This document shows, piece after piece, positions 35,655 to 46,021 of a stretch of 64,000 nucleotides of DNA. The notes beneath the pieces were generated by a model. It saw only the letters and a list, made by a program, of their open reading frames with translations. It made no database searches and was not told where the DNA came from. Position numbers and translations under genes: made by a program. The stretch covers positions 46,651-110,650 of the forward strand of contig NZ_JAEVFI010000006.1 in the NCBI RefSeq assembly GCF_019303495.1, written 5' to 3'. Source of the stretch: Streptomyces sp. JJ66. GTDB lineage: Bacteria; Actinomycetota; Actinomycetes; Streptomycetales; Streptomycetaceae. Position 1 is the first letter of the stretch. Every line of letters begins with the position of its first letter.

Positions 35655-36700
35655 TGATTCCCCTCCGACGTGCTGTGCTGGTGTACCCACTGCGCATCGG
35701 TGTTGCGCAGCGCGATCTCCCGCGCGGCCTCCAGGTAGGAGAGCGCACCGCTGGAGCCGGGATCGTAGGTGAGGACCGTCTGGCCGTAGCTGGGGGCCTC
35801 AGAGATGCGGACGGACCGCGGGATGTTGGTGCGCAGCACCTCGTGCTTGAAGTGGCCGCGTACCTCGTCGGCGACCTGGGAGGCTAGCCGGGTCCGGCCG
35901 TCGTACATCGTCAGCAGGATCGTGGACACGTGGAGCGCCGGGTTCAGGTGGCCCTTCACCAGTTCCACGTTCCGCAGCAGCTGCCCCAGTCCTTCCAGCG
36001 CGTAATACTCGCACTGGATTGGGATGACGACCTCGGCGCCCGCGACGAGCGCGTTGACCGTCAGCAGGCCGAGCGAAGGTGGGCAGTCGATGAGGATGTA
36101 GTCCAGCGGCTGCTCGTATGCCGTCAGGGCCCGTTGGAGACGGCTCTCCCTTGCCACCAGGGAGACCAGTTCGATCTCCGCGCCGGCGAGGTCGATCGTC
36201 GCCGGCGCGCAGAAGAGGCCCTCCACATCGCGGACCGGCTGCACGACTTCGGCAAGCGGGCGGCTCTCCACCAAGACGTCGTAAATGGACGGCACTTCCG
36301 CGTGATGGTCGATGCCCAGCGCCGTGGAGGCATTGCCCTGTGGGTCAAGGTCGATCACCAGGACCCGGGCACCGTGGAGAGCCAGGGAGGCGGCGAGATT
36401 CACCGTGGTCGTAGTCTTCCCCACGCCTCCTTTCTGGTTGGCGACCACCATGACGCGGGTCTCGGCAGGCCGGGGAAGACCTTCACCGGCGCGGTTCATC
36501 GCCTCGACGGCCTGCTGAGCGGCTCGCCCGATGGGGGTGTCGTCCATGGGAGGCAGCGTCTCACGCGTTTCACGTGAAACATCCGCCAGTTCAGCGCGGG
36601 GACCAGGGACCGGATCGGCCATCGGTCCCGCAGTGTCGGCGTCGGACCGCAACGGTTCACTCTCCTCGAAAGGCACCTTCGCAGGGTCAAAGCCTGCCAT
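35651..36700 (-). CDS. parA: chromosome-partitioning ATPase ParA
   Basis: A 349-residue Walker-type ATPase. The deviant Walker A K-G-G-V-G-K-T-T is at residues 90-97, D-L-D-P-Q-G-N-A-S and [12 protein letters not shown] follow. The first 80 residues are variable and contain V-S-R-E-T (41-45) encoded by a parS site. ATG 36700 (M-A-G-F) is chosen because it fits other Streptomyces ParA N-termini as I remember them. The frame stays open to 36880 and would then run through a second parS. It is co-transcribed with parB. Confidence 0.93.
   Translation of the reverse strand: MAGFDPAKVPFEESEPLRSDADTAGPMADPVPGPRAELADVSRETRETLPPMDDTPIGRAAQQAVEAMNRAGEGLPRPAETRVMVVANQKGGVGKTTTTVNLAASLALHGARVLVIDLDPQGNASTALGIDHHAEVPSIYDVLVESRPLAEVVQPVRDVEGLFCAPATIDLAGAEIELVSLVARESRLQRALTAYEQPLDYILIDCPPSLGLLTVNALVAGAEVVIPIQCEYYALEGLGQLLRNVELVKGHLNPALHVSTILLTMYDGRTRLASQVADEVRGHFKHEVLRTNIPRSVRISEAPSYGQTVLTYDPGSSGALSYLEAAREIALRNTDAQWVHQHSTSEGNQ
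36567..36580. other. parS site within parA
   Basis: GTTTCACGTGAAAC, exact 14-mer, read in frame as V-S-R-E-T (residues 41-45) of ParA. Confidence 0.92.
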
Positions 36701-36736
36701 GCCTTCCGGCCGGTGAACCACTGAGTCCCGCTCGGC

Positions 36737-36763
36737 TGTGGACAACTCACCAGTTGTGGATAC
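36737..36763 (-). promoter_or_regulatory. DnaA-box pair upstream of parA
   Basis: TGTGGACAA at 36737-36745 is a perfect TTGTCCACA box on the minus strand. TGTGGATAC at 36755-36763 matches 8 of 9. Both lie 37-63 bases upstream of the ParA start. Confidence 0.6.
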
Positions 36764-36864
36764 GTCCCCGGAGTCCGGGGAACGTCCGGGCTGGCGCGTC
36801 GTGCGGCGGTGCGGATCAGCGGCCGCACGACCTCGACTGATGATTCCGTGCAGAAGGGAGCGGC

Positions 36865-36878
36865 GTTTCACGTGAAAC
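36865..36878. other. parS site upstream of parA
   Basis: GTTTCACGTGAAAC, exact 14-mer, in the 309-base rsmG-parA gap, about 165 bases upstream of parA. Apart from the DnaA boxes the gap shows nothing else I can name. Confidence 0.93.
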
Positions 36879-37009
36879 ACGATGCACTCGCCGTGCGCGC
36901 CGCAGGGGCAGACACTCCGCTCTGCACAGCTTTGCGGCTTGTATGCCCCCAGAACAGCCGAATGCCGTCACCGACAGTCAGCGCCCCTCGGTGACGGCAG
37001 ACAGTTGCT

Positions 37010-37777
37010 TCAGCGACGGCGGCGCGCGGAACGGTCGGCCCGCGCCGCCTTGGCCCGCTTCTTCGCGAACCGCACGCCACCGGGGCTTTCCCCGACCTCC
37101 GCGCGGACAACGGTGGCAGGCGGCTGCACCACTCCCGCACCGACCTGTACCACCGAAGTGCGCACCACACCGAGCTTCTGCAGCGCGGCCCGCGCCCCCT
37201 GGACCTCTTCTTCCGCCGTATCCCCCTTGAGCGCCAGCATCTCGCCGTAGGGTCGCAGCAGTGGCACGCCCCACCCGGCCAGCCGGTCCAGCGGGGCCAC
37301 CGCGCGGGCCGTGACCACATGCACCGGAGACAGCGTGCCCAGCACTTCCTCGGCTCGCCCGCGCACGACGGTGACGTGATCAAGGCCGAGCAGCTCCACG
37401 GCCTCCTGTAGGAACGTGGTGCGCCGGAGCAGCGGCTCCAGCAGCGTGATCCGCAGGTCGGGCCGGACCAGCGCCAGCGGAATACCAGGCAGACCCGCGC
37501 CCGAACCCACGTCGCACACCGTCACGCCGTCCGGCACGACCTCGGAGAGGACGGCGCAGTTCAGCAGGTGCCGACCCCACAGGCGGGGTACCTCCCGCGG
37601 GCCGATCAGGCCACGCCGTACCCCGGCCTCCGCGAGCAGCTCGGCATACCGGATCGCGTCTGGAAGCCGCTCGCCGAAGACCTCTGCCGCCTCCGCGGGG
37701 GGCGCGGACAGCCCCTCCCGCGCCCCGGTGGCCTCGTGTCCGCGCCCGTGCTCCGGGGCGTCGCCGTCGGGCGTCAC
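37010..37777 (-). CDS. rsmG: 16S rRNA (guanine-N7) methyltransferase RsmG (GidB)
   Basis: A 255-residue SAM methyltransferase modifying G527 (E. coli numbering) of 16S RNA; loss gives low-level streptomycin resistance. The central motif is [25 protein letters not shown] precedes it, and [11 protein letters not shown] follows. The tail is a basic R/K-rich stretch. GTG 37777 overlaps the jag stop by four bases. Confidence 0.94.
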   Translation of the reverse strand: MTPDGDAPEHGRGHEATGAREGLSAPPAEAAEVFGERLPDAIRYAELLAEAGVRRGLIGPREVPRLWGRHLLNCAVLSEVVPDGVTVCDVGSGAGLPGIPLALVRPDLRITLLEPLLRRTTFLQEAVELLGLDHVTVVRGRAEEVLGTLSPVHVVTARAVAPLDRLAGWGVPLLRPYGEMLALKGDTAEEEVQGARAALQKLGVVRTSVVQVGAGVVQPPATVVRAEVGESPGGVRFAKKRAKAARADRSARRRR

Positions 37778-38277
37778 GGCAGGACGACCACGCAGCGCTG
37801 CGGTTCCTCGCCCTCGGACTCGCTGCGCAGTCCGGCCGCCTTGACCGCGTCGTGCACGACCTTGCGCTCGAAGGGCGTCATCGGCTTCAGCGTCACCGGC
37901 TCACCGGTCTCTCGCGCCTTCTCCGCCGCGTCGGACGCCTGCTGCGTCAGCTCCTCGCGCTTACGCGCGCGGAAGCCCGCGACGTCCAGCATCAGCCGAC
38001 TGCGCTCCCCGGTCTCCCGGTGGACGGCGAGCCGCGTCAGCTCCTGCAAAGCCTCCAGCACCTCACCGTCCCGTCCGACCAGCTTTTGCAGGTCACGGCT
38101 GCTCGCGTCGCTGATCACGGAGACGGCGGCGCGGTCGCCCTCGACGTCCATGTCGATGTCACCGTCGAGGTCCGCGATGTCGAGCAGACCCTCCAGGTAG
38201 TCGGCCGCGATCTCCCCCTCCTGCTCCAGGCGGGTCAGGGTGTCGGTGCCCTCAGCGGCTTCGGTCGTGTCCGTCAC
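37774..38277 (-). CDS. jag: Jag/KhpB family RNA-binding protein
   Basis: A 167-residue protein with an acidic N-terminus. A KH-type domain ([19 protein letters not shown]) and a C-terminal R3H domain ([13 protein letters not shown]) follow. It is an RNA-binding partner conserved beside yidC, often linked to cell division and envelope control. GTG 38277 has AAGGAG upstream. It is shorter than Firmicutes Jag because the N-terminal Jag_N domain is absent. Confidence 0.9.
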   Translation of the reverse strand: MTDTTEAAEGTDTLTRLEQEGEIAADYLEGLLDIADLDGDIDMDVEGDRAAVSVISDASSRDLQKLVGRDGEVLEALQELTRLAVHRETGERSRLMLDVAGFRARKREELTQQASDAAEKARETGEPVTLKPMTPFERKVVHDAVKAAGLRSESEGEEPQRCVVVLP

Positions 38278-38291
38278 TGATGGACTCCTTC

Positions 38292-39380
38292 TTACTTCTT
38301 CGACTTCGCGGACTGCGGCTTCTTCTTCTGCGCCGGCCGGTTCGGCTTCCTCGGACCGCCCTGACCAGCCTGACTGCTCTGGCCGTCCTGGCTCTGCTTG
38401 CCCTGCGGCTGCTTCGTAAGCGACGGCTGCGGCTGCCCACCCTGCCGCTGGGCCGACTGGCGCTGCGACTTGCTCTGGCGCTTGGGCTGGCTCCGCTGGG
38501 CGCGCGCCTCCTCGGCGGCTTCCTTCGCGGCGACCTCGGCCGGGTCCTCCTTGAGCTTGCCCTTGGCGCGCAGCTTCTCCTGCCGCTGCTTGTAGGCGAT
38601 CGAGCCCGGCGTCGGGTTGCGCTTGATGATGTACATCTGCTGGCCCAGCGTCCACACGTTGGTGGTGAGCCAGTACACCAGGACACCCACGGGGAAGTTG
38701 ATCCCGAAGACGGCGAACATGATCGGGAAGACGTACATCAGCATCTTCTGCTGCTGCATGAACGGCGTCTTCACCGTGAGGTCAACGTTCTTGGTCATCA
38801 GCTGGCGCTGCGTGTAGAACTGCGACAGCGACATCAGGATGATCATGATGACCGTGACCACGCGCACATCGAGCAGCGAGGCTTCCAGCGCCTGGACGGT
38901 GCTGGCGGAGTCCATGAACTTCGCCGCGATCGGAGCCCCGAAGATGTCGGCGTTCCGGGCGCTTTCCACCAGACCCCGGTCGAGCACCCCGACCGTCTCA
39001 TTGTTGGCGATCTTGTTGAGCACCTGGAAGAGCGCCAGGAAGAACGGGGACTGCGCCAGGATGGGAAGGCAGCTGGAGAGCGGGTTGGTACCCGTCTCCT
39101 TGTACAGCTTCATCATCTCTTCGGACTGACGCTGCTTGTCGCTCTTGTAGCGCTCCTGGATCGCCTTCATCTTCGGCTGGAGCGCCTGCATGTTCCGCGT
39201 CGCCTTGATCTGCTTGACGAACAGCGGAATCAGCGCGATCCGGATCAGCACCACCAGGCAGACGATGGACAGACCCCAGGCCCAGCCGCTGCCCTCGTCG
39301 AACACGAGGCTGAACAGCGAGTGGAACTGGACGATGATCCAGGAAACTGCGGTATAGAGAGGACCGAGGATCGTGTCCAC
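38292..39380 (-). CDS. yidC: membrane protein insertase YidC
   Basis: A 362-residue insertase with five helices. It has the cytoplasmic coiled loop ([20 protein letters not shown]) and a conserved hydrophilic-groove segment ([15 protein letters not shown]). The C-terminal 90 residues are Gln/Lys/Arg-rich, consistent with ribosome contact. GTG 39380 is two codons beyond the yidD stop. Confidence 0.95.
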   Translation of the reverse strand: MDTILGPLYTAVSWIIVQFHSLFSLVFDEGSGWAWGLSIVCLVVLIRIALIPLFVKQIKATRNMQALQPKMKAIQERYKSDKQRQSEEMMKLYKETGTNPLSSCLPILAQSPFFLALFQVLNKIANNETVGVLDRGLVESARNADIFGAPIAAKFMDSASTVQALEASLLDVRVVTVIMIILMSLSQFYTQRQLMTKNVDLTVKTPFMQQQKMLMYVFPIMFAVFGINFPVGVLVYWLTTNVWTLGQQMYIIKRNPTPGSIAYKQRQEKLRAKGKLKEDPAEVAAKEAAEEARAQRSQPKRQSKSQRQSAQRQGGQPQPSLTKQPQGKQSQDGQSSQAGQGGPRKPNRPAQKKKPQSAKSKK

Positions 39381-39383
39381 GAA

Positions 39384-39671
39384 TCAGGCTCCTTGGGCGT
39401 TGGACTGGGTCCGATGCTCCCAGCGGTTCCGCAGCCGCTGGTGCCAGACCGGATGCTTCCGGGCGGGAACGTGGTCGACGCCACCGGGCGACCACGGGTT
39501 GCAGCGCAGGATGCGCCACGCGGTCAGTGCCGTCCCCTTCACCGCACCGTGCCTGTGGATGGCCCCGTAGCCGTAGTGCGAGCACGAGGGGTAGTACCGG
39601 CACACCGGCCCGAGCATCGGGCTGATGGTCCACTGGTACAGCTTGATGAGCCAGAGCAGCGGGTACTTCAC
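39384..39671 (-). CDS. yidD: membrane protein insertion efficiency factor YidD
   Basis: A 95-residue protein with the full family signature: [23 protein letters not shown], then [11 protein letters not shown]. It is membrane-associated and assists YidC. GTG 39671 overlaps rnpA by four bases. Confidence 0.95.
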   Translation of the reverse strand: MKYPLLWLIKLYQWTISPMLGPVCRYYPSCSHYGYGAIHRHGAVKGTALTAWRILRCNPWSPGGVDHVPARKHPVWHQRLRNRWEHRTQSNAQGA

Positions 39672-40036
39672 ATCGGCGGCCCTCCAAGCAGCCGCTGTAG
39701 CGCGGAGTCGAGGTCACGGGCCAGCGATTTGTGGTCCGCCTCGCCCGCACCGGGCAGCGCCCGTACAACCACCAGGCTACCGGGGGGCAGCGCGGACAGG
39801 CGTTCACGTACCAAGTGCCGCAGTCGGCGCTTGACCGTGTTCCGCACCACGGCGTTGCCGATGGCCTTGCTCACGACGAAACCCGCACGCGCCGGGGGAA
39901 GGGCCTCCCCCGAGGCGTGCGGGTCCGTACCGCTGCGCAGGTGAACGACGAGGAGCGGGCGCCCGACCCGGCGTCCTCGCCGTACCGCGGCCGCGAAGTC
40001 CGTCCGCCGCCTCAGCCGGTGCTCGGTAGGCAGCAC
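39668..40036 (-). CDS. rnpA: ribonuclease P protein component
   Basis: A 122-residue basic protein of RNase P, which removes 5' leaders from tRNAs. [14 protein letters not shown] opens it, and the RNA-binding [11 protein letters not shown] motif is intact. The start is GTG 40036, 25 bases after rpmH. Confidence 0.95.
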   Translation of the reverse strand: MLPTEHRLRRRTDFAAAVRRGRRVGRPLLVVHLRSGTDPHASGEALPPARAGFVVSKAIGNAVVRNTVKRRLRHLVRERLSALPPGSLVVVRALPGAGEADHKSLARDLDSALQRLLGGPPM

Positions 40037-40061
40037 GTCATGGACCTGCGGACCGGGCGGC

Positions 40062-40199
40062 TCAGGCCGACAGGCGGCCGCGGCCCTTGCTGCGACGGTT
40101 CGCGATGATGGCGCGACCGGCGCGGGTCCGCATGCGCAGCCGGAAGCCGTGGGTCTTCGCGCGGCGGCGGTTGTTCGGCTGGAAGGTGCGCTTGCTCAC
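40062..40199 (-). CDS. rpmH: 50S ribosomal protein L34
   Basis: A 45-residue protein, [19 protein letters not shown], which is diagnostic. GTG 40199 is preceded by GGAG. It is divergent from dnaA and heads the rpmH-rnpA-yidD-yidC-jag-rsmG series. Confidence 0.96.
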   Translation of the reverse strand: MSKRTFQPNNRRRAKTHGFRLRMRTRAGRAIIANRRSKGRGRLSA

Positions 40200-40628
40200 T
40201 CGGGGGCTCCAGAAAATGCTTGTGTCTCGGACGAGACGGTGTGTGGGGCGCCGACTGGCTGTCACCGTGCGCCCACGAGTAGCTCGCAACGCCCGAGTGC
40301 ACCGCTTCATCACCCTGCGGACCGGTGTCCCGGACTGTCAGGATCGTGCCCATCGGAGGCAGGCGGCAGCAGCCATCGACAACTCGACCTGGTTACGGTA
40401 CGCGCGGCCGCACCATCCGGTCAAACCAGGACCGCGCACGCCAGCCGCACCCAGCGCCGGTGGACGGCGGGACGGTGACCGCGTGGCACTGTTGTGCACA
40501 CCCTGTGGACAACAACTTGAGCCGCGCCAGCAGGGCCGACTACCGTGGCCGGACTCCGAATTCTTCCCGGCCGTCCCAAGAGCCACACTTTCGCGGAAAG
40601 TGTCGCAGCGAGTGAGAGAGCGTGCCCT
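40200..40628. other. rpmH/dnaA divergent intergenic region
   Basis: A 429-base gap with the dnaA control region on its right side (40492-40546). I saw no gene in it. Confidence 0.7.
40492..40546 (+). promoter_or_regulatory. dnaA promoter with two DnaA boxes
   Basis: TTGTGCACA at 40492-40500 (8 of 9) and a perfect box TGTGGACAA at 40504-40512 lie just before a possible -35 TTGAGC (40517-40522) and -10 TACCGT (40541-40546, spacer 18). Negative autoregulation of dnaA through two upstream boxes is established in Streptomyces; the promoter hexamers are tentative. Confidence 0.55.
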
Positions 40629-42626
40629 GTGGCTGACGTACCTGCCGATCTTGCCGCAGTGTGGCCACGCGTTCTCGACCACCTCCTCGGTGACGGCCAG
40701 GGCATCGAAGCCAAGGACCAGCGCTGGCTGCGCGACTGCCAGCCCCTGGTGCTCGTCTCCGGCACCGCGCTCCTCGGCGTGCCGAACGAGTACGCCAAGG
40801 GGGTGCTGGAGGGCCGACTGGCGCCGATGATCAGCGACGCGCTCAGCCGCGAGTGCCAGCAGCCGATCCGCCTGGCCATCACCGTCACCGGCCCGGCCCC
40901 TGCCCCCGGGCCCGCGCCCGTCCCGGAGCAGCGCTCCCCCCAGCACAGCGGCCCGCCGCCCGGAGGCCACCAGGCCGGGAGCCACCCGGCAGGGAGCCAC
41001 CAGTCCAGTGGGGGCCGGCCCGGCGGCGGCCCCCCGGGGTCCGGGCCGCAGGCCCCGCCGCGCTACGAGGACACCGGTCGCTACGAGGGCCAGCCCCCCT
41101 ACGGCGAGCAGCCCGGTTACAGCGAGCAGGCCCGCTTCGACGACCCGCCCCGCTACGAGGCGCCGCAACGGTACGAGGACGGCCAGCAGTACGAGGACGC
41201 CCCCCGCTACGACGACGGCGGCACCCGGGCATACGACGACGGCTCCGGCTCCGGCCGGGGTTACGACGACGGCGCACGTTACGACGACCAGCGCGAGCTG
41301 CCCACCGCGCGCCCGGCCTACCCGAACTATCCGCACGCACCCCAGCACCAGCGCGGCGCCTGGCCCCGCCAGCCCGAGCCGGACAGCTGGTCACCCCCGC
41401 GCGAGCCCTACCCGCCGCAGCAGCACGCCTACAGTGCGCGCCCGCACCCCGGTTACGACCAGCAGTCCAGCGGTTACGAGCAGCGCCAGCCTCCGCCGCC
41501 CCGGTTCGACGAGCCACCGCAGCTGCCCGCGCCCAGCGGCGCGCCCGGCCCGCTCGCCGCGCAGCCGGCGCCCGCGACCGGTCCCGGGGAACCCACGGCA
41601 CGGCTGAACCCCAAGTACCTCTTCGACACCTTCGTCATCGGTGCCTCCAACCGGTTCGCGCACGCGGCGGCCGTCGCCGTCGCGGAGGCCCCGGCCAAGG
41701 CGTACAACCCCCTGTTCATCTACGGCGAGTCCGGGCTCGGCAAGACGCACCTGCTGCACGCCATCGGCCACTACGCCCGCAGCCTGTACCCGGGGACGCG
41801 GGTGCGCTACGTGAGCTCGGAGGAGTTCACCAACGAGTTCATCAACTCCATCCGCGACGGCAAGGCGGACGCGTTCCGCAAGCGCTACCGCGATATGGAC
41901 ATCCTGCTCGTGGACGACATCCAGTTCCTGGCGCAGAAGGAGTCCACGCAGGAGGAGTTCTTCCACACCTTCAACACGCTGCACAACGCCAACAAGCAGA
42001 TCGTGTTGTCCAGCGACCGGCCGCCCAAGCAGCTGGTCACCCTGGAAGACCGGCTGCGCAACCGCTTCGAGTGGGGCCTGATCACCGACGTCCAGCCGCC
42101 CGAGCTGGAGACGCGCATCGCGATCCTGCGGAAGAAGGCCGTGCAGGAGCAGCTGAACGCGCCACCGGAAGTGCTGGAGTTCATCGCCTCCCGCATCTCC
42201 CGCAACATCCGGGAGCTGGAGGGCGCGCTGATCCGGGTGACGGCCTTCGCCAGCCTCAACCGCCAGCCGGTGGACCTCGGGCTGACCGAGATCGTCCTGA
42301 AAGACCTCATTCCCGGCGGCGAGGACGCGGCGCCGGAGATCACCGCAGCCAACATCATGGCGTCAACGGCCGACTACTTCGGGCTGACGGTGGACGACCT
42401 GTGCGGCTCCTCCCGCAGCCGGGTCCTGGTCACCGCACGGCAGATCGCCATGTACCTGTGCCGTGAGCTGACGGACCTGTCGCTGCCGAAGATCGGTGCA
42501 CAGTTCGGCGGCCGGGACCACACCACGGTGATGCACGCGGACCGCAAGATCCGCGCCCTGATGGCGGAGCGCCGCTCGATCTACAACCAGGTCACGGAAC
42601 TGACCAACCGCATCAAGAACGGCTGA
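40629..42626 (+). CDS. dnaA: chromosomal replication initiator DnaA
   Basis: A 665-residue initiator. Domain I is at residues 1-90 ([14 protein letters not shown]). Domain II is a very long Pro/Tyr/Asp-rich linker (about 90-325) with repeated R-Y-E/Y-D-D units. The AAA+ domain III has Walker A G-E-S-G-L-G-K-T at 366-373 and L-L-V-D-D-I-Q-F. Domain IV carries the box-recognition D-H-T-T-V-M-H-A at 630-637. GTG 40629 is the conserved start; the frame is open to 40545. The long linker is characteristic of Streptomyces. Confidence 0.97.
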   Translation: MADVPADLAAVWPRVLDHLLGDGQGIEAKDQRWLRDCQPLVLVSGTALLGVPNEYAKGVLEGRLAPMISDALSRECQQPIRLAITVTGPAPAPGPAPVPEQRSPQHSGPPPGGHQAGSHPAGSHQSSGGRPGGGPPGSGPQAPPRYEDTGRYEGQPPYGEQPGYSEQARFDDPPRYEAPQRYEDGQQYEDAPRYDDGGTRAYDDGSGSGRGYDDGARYDDQRELPTARPAYPNYPHAPQHQRGAWPRQPEPDSWSPPREPYPPQQHAYSARPHPGYDQQSSGYEQRQPPPPRFDEPPQLPAPSGAPGPLAAQPAPATGPGEPTARLNPKYLFDTFVIGASNRFAHAAAVAVAEAPAKAYNPLFIYGESGLGKTHLLHAIGHYARSLYPGTRVRYVSSEEFTNEFINSIRDGKADAFRKRYRDMDILLVDDIQFLAQKESTQEEFFHTFNTLHNANKQIVLSSDRPPKQLVTLEDRLRNRFEWGLITDVQPPELETRIAILRKKAVQEQLNAPPEVLEFIASRISRNIRELEGALIRVTAFASLNRQPVDLGLTEIVLKDLIPGGEDAAPEITAANIMASTADYFGLTVDDLCGSSRSRVLVTARQIAMYLCRELTDLSLPKIGAQFGGRDHTTVMHADRKIRALMAERRSIYNQVTELTNRIKNG

Positions 42627-43664
42627 CCGCACCACGCGCCCCAGCGGCCCCACCACGCGGCCGGACGCCTTGCCCGGCCGCCGAACCCGACCGTGCTCCG
42701 AGCCCACACGCATGGCCGTCCCGGCCCGGCCGTGGGGGCAGCGGGGTCGGACGGCCGGGTCACCGCGCTCCGGGCGCGTTCTGGAGTCGCTCGCGGTGCG
42801 GTACGTGCACCCCTGCCTCGTGCGAGCAGTAGAACGGCACCCTGCCCGCACCTTTCCCAGCCCCGCATCAGCCAGGTAACGGCAGCGGCTGGCTCCTCCC
42901 TCCGAGCCCGCTGCCCGTTTGCCACGCCTGCCCGGTGCCTGACCCACGGCCGGCCCGCGTTCGAATCCGTCGCGCCTGAGCGATCATGTCCACAAGCGCG
43001 CCACCTCACGGGCGTCCACACCCTGGGGACCGAGGAGTTATCCCGACGGCATCCACAACACACCCCGGCTCTGCCGTAACGCCGCTGGTGGTGCGCCTGG
43101 GGAAATGTGCACGCCGCGATTCCACAGCCTGTGGACAGCGGCGGGCTCGTCAACCGGGGTCCGGCGTTGTCCACCGGTCGCCCACAGGCAGCGCCCGGTT
43201 GTCCCCAGGTTCTCCACACCCCTGTCCACTGTTCGACAACGCGACGCGCCCCTTCACCGGTCGGAGTGAAAGCGGTCACATGAGTCTGTTGGATTGGGCT
43301 GTTGAGAACCCGGGTAAATCTGGGGACGCAGCTGTGCACAAGTGGGCCTCGGCTGTGTACGGGCTGTGCACAGTTCTTCGCTGTCCACAGCGAGCCCCCG
43401 TTAGTCCACCGGTGCGCCCACAGGCCCGGTGGAAAAAATCTCGGCTCTGACCTGCGTGGACGCGGTTATCCACGGAATCCACAGCACCTACTACTACGAC
43501 CACAGAGATAAGCCGGGAAGCTCGCTTCGAAGTCGGTGCTGTGCACAACTCGGCGCACCCGGGCCGCCTGCCGCTCGTCACGACTTGCGCCTGGACGCAC
43601 CAGCTGTCAGCGGCGTGCGTCAGACTGGTCTCCGGCAACCAGCAACAGCAGGAGGCGGCTGAAG
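42627..43664. other. dnaA-dnaN intergenic region (contains oriC)
   Basis: A gap of 1038 bases. The first 350 bases after dnaA show no clear DnaA boxes. The boxes occupy about 42986-43548. No protein-coding gene is supported. Confidence 0.85.
42986..43548. other. chromosomal replication origin oriC
   Basis: About 17-19 DnaA-box-like 9-mers in both orientations. Best 8/9 matches: 42986 (ATGTCCACA), 43130 (minus), 43167, 43199, 43210, 43333 (minus), 43381, 43466 (TTATCCACG) and 43540 (minus). Weaker 7/9 sites: 43012, 43038, 43049, 43178, 43222, 43365, 43402 and 43475. A spacer near 43260-43320 separates two groups. A short AT tract (43432-43440) is the only A/T-rich run. This size and number match the known Streptomyces origin. 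Confidence 0.93.
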
Positions 43665-44795
43665 GTGAAGATCCGGGTAGAGCGCGATGTCCTGGCGGAG
43701 GCGGTGGCGTGGGCGGCCAAGAGCCTTCCCGCCCGTCCGCCGGTGCCGGTCCTCGCCGGCCTGCTGCTGAAGGCGGAGGAGGGCGCGCTGAGCCTCTCCG
43801 GGTTCGACTACGAGGTCTCCGCCCGCGTCTCGGTGGAGGCGGACATCGAGGAGGAGGGCACCGTCCTCGTCTCCGGCAAGCTGCTGGCCGACATCAGCCG
43901 CGCCCTCCCCAACCGCCCGGTGGAGATCTCCACAGAGGGTGCACGGGTCACCGTCGTGTGCGGCTCCTCGCGGTTCACCCTCCACACCCTGCCGGTGGAG
44001 GAGTACCCGGCCCTGCCGCAGATGCCGTTGGCCACTGGCACCGTGCCCGGTGAGGTGTTCGCGTCGGCGGTGTCCCAGGTGGCCATCGCGGCCGGGCGGG
44101 ACGACACGCTGCCGGTGCTCACCGGCGTCCGCATCGAGATCGAGGGGGACACGGTCACGCTGGCCTCCACCGACCGCTACCGGTTCGCGGTGCGCGAGTT
44201 CCTGTGGAAGCCGGAGACGCCCGACGCGTCCGCCGTGGCCCTGGTGCCCGCCAAGACGCTGCTGGACACGGCCAAGGCGCTGAGCAGCGGCGACCACGTC
44301 ACGCTGGCGCTGTCCGGCTCCGGCGCGGGCGAGGGCCTGATCGGTTTCGAGGGCGCGGGCCGTCGCACGACGACGCGGCTGCTGGAAGGCGACCTGCCGA
44401 AATACCGCACGCTCTTCCCCACCGAGTTCAACTCCGTGGCCACGATCGAGACGGCGCTGCTCGTCGAGGCGGTCAAGCGAGTGGCCCTGGTCGCCGAGCG
44501 CAATACCCCGGTGCGGCTGAGCTTCGAACAGGGTGTGCTCACCCTGGAGGCCGGTTCCAGCGACGATGCACAGGCTGTGGAGCGGGTGGACTGCACGCTG
44601 GAGGGTGACGACATCTCGATCGCCTTCAATCCCGGCTTCCTGCTGGAGGGCCTGAGCGCGATCGACTCGGCCGTGGCCCAGCTCTCCTTCACCACCTCGA
44701 CCAAGCCGTCACTGCTGCGCGGCAAGCCCGCGGTGGACGCTGAGGCGAACGACGCCTACAAGTACCTGATCATGCCGGTGCGGCTGAGCGGCTGA
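43665..44795 (+). CDS. dnaN: DNA polymerase III sliding clamp (beta subunit)
   Basis: A 376-residue ring clamp with three repeated domains. K-I-R-V-E-R-D-V-L-A-E-A-V-A-W opens domain 1, L-P-V-L-T-G-V-R-I-E lies in domain 2, and the conserved C-terminus Y-L-I-M-P-V-R-L ends in the clamp-binding groove. GTG 43665 is preceded by GGAGG; the frame extends upstream into the oriC edge without homology. Confidence 0.96.
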   Translation: MKIRVERDVLAEAVAWAAKSLPARPPVPVLAGLLLKAEEGALSLSGFDYEVSARVSVEADIEEEGTVLVSGKLLADISRALPNRPVEISTEGARVTVVCGSSRFTLHTLPVEEYPALPQMPLATGTVPGEVFASAVSQVAIAAGRDDTLPVLTGVRIEIEGDTVTLASTDRYRFAVREFLWKPETPDASAVALVPAKTLLDTAKALSSGDHVTLALSGSGAGEGLIGFEGAGRRTTTRLLEGDLPKYRTLFPTEFNSVATIETALLVEAVKRVALVAERNTPVRLSFEQGVLTLEAGSSDDAQAVERVDCTLEGDDISIAFNPGFLLEGLSAIDSAVAQLSFTTSTKPSLLRGKPAVDAEANDAYKYLIMPVRLSG

Positions 44796-45023
44796 GCGAC
44801 GGCCGTCCGCCCAGGGCCTGCTGACCGCGCCCGTCGCCCCGTCCCTGCCTGGGGGCTGAGGGCATCCGGAAGGCGGCCACCGACCCGGCTCAGCCGAGCG
44901 CGTCGGGCCCACCCACCGGCATTGGCGGCCCGGCGTAGGCTCGGGGACGGCCGGGCAGGCGTGTGCCCGGCCGCGTCGCGACGCACAGCACGGCACTGAA
45001 GACACGGCAAGGAGAGCCCACTG

Positions 45024-45956
45024 ATGGAGCTCGGTCTCATCGGCCTCGGCAAGATGGGCGGCAATATGCGCGAGCGCATCCGCCGCGCCGGCCACACCGT
45101 CATCGGATTCGACCGCAACCCCGACCTCGCCGATGTCCACAGCCTGGGGGAACTGGTGGAGCGGCTGTCCGGGCCGCGCGTGGTGTGGGTGATGGTCCCG
45201 GCCGGTGAGCCCACGCAGGCGACGGTCGATGAGCTGGCCACGCTGCTCTCCCCCGGCGACGTCGTGGTGGACGGCGGCAACTCGCGCTGGACGGACGACG
45301 AAAAGCACGCGCGCGAGCTGGCTGAACGTGGCATCGGCTTCGTGGACTGCGGCGTCTCCGGCGGGGTGTGGGGACTGGAGAACGGCTACGCGCTGATGTA
45401 CGGCGGTTCCGTGGAGGACGTCGCCAAGGTGCAGCCGGTCTTCGACGCGCTCAAGCCGGAGGGCGACTTCGGCGCGGTGCACGCCGGGAAGGTCGGGGCG
45501 GGCCACTTCGCCAAGATGGTCCACAACGGCATCGAGTACGCCATGATGCAGGCGTTCGCCGAGGGCTGGGAGCTGCTGGAGGCGGTCGACTCGGTGACCG
45601 ACGTCCGCGAGGTGTTCCGCTCCTGGCGCGAGGGGACCGTCATCCGCTCCTGGCTGCTCGACCTGGCTGTCAACGCGCTCGACGAGGACCAGCACCTGGG
45701 CAAGCTGCGCGGTTACGCGCAGGACTCGGGCGAGGGCCGCTGGACGGTCGAGGCGGCGATCGACCACGCGGTGCCGCTCCCGGCGATCACCGCCTCCCTC
45801 TTCGCCCGCTTCGCCTCCCGGCAGGACGACTCCCCGCAGATGAAGATGATCGCCGCGCTGCGCAACCAGTTCGGCGGCCACGCGGTCACGGAGAAGAGCG
45901 ACCACCTCGGCGCCGACGCGCCGGGCGCCGATGTCCCGCCGCCGGTCCAGCACTGA
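45024..45956 (+). CDS. gnd: 6-phosphogluconate dehydrogenase (decarboxylating), short form
   Basis: A 310-residue enzyme of the pentose phosphate pathway. The Rossmann start is [18 protein letters not shown] and [17 protein letters not shown] are the substrate and catalytic motifs. It is about 160 residues shorter than E. coli Gnd, as in the actinobacterial/GndA type that lacks the extra C-terminal domain. Its place between dnaN and recF is typical of Streptomyces. AAGGAG precedes ATG 45024. Confidence 0.94.
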   Translation: MELGLIGLGKMGGNMRERIRRAGHTVIGFDRNPDLADVHSLGELVERLSGPRVVWVMVPAGEPTQATVDELATLLSPGDVVVDGGNSRWTDDEKHARELAERGIGFVDCGVSGGVWGLENGYALMYGGSVEDVAKVQPVFDALKPEGDFGAVHAGKVGAGHFAKMVHNGIEYAMMQAFAEGWELLEAVDSVTDVREVFRSWREGTVIRSWLLDLAVNALDEDQHLGKLRGYAQDSGEGRWTVEAAIDHAVPLPAITASLFARFASRQDDSPQMKMIAALRNQFGGHAVTEKSDHLGADAPGADVPPPVQH

Positions 45957-46021
45957 CGGAAGGACCGCCCGGAAGCGCTCACGGAACCCTGAGACGGAAC
46001 GGACGAAGGCTGCCGCTGCCC

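Noticed and set aside
36701..36880. ParA start at 36880 (409 residues)
   Set aside because: The extra 60 residues lack family similarity and would run through a parS site and two DnaA boxes.
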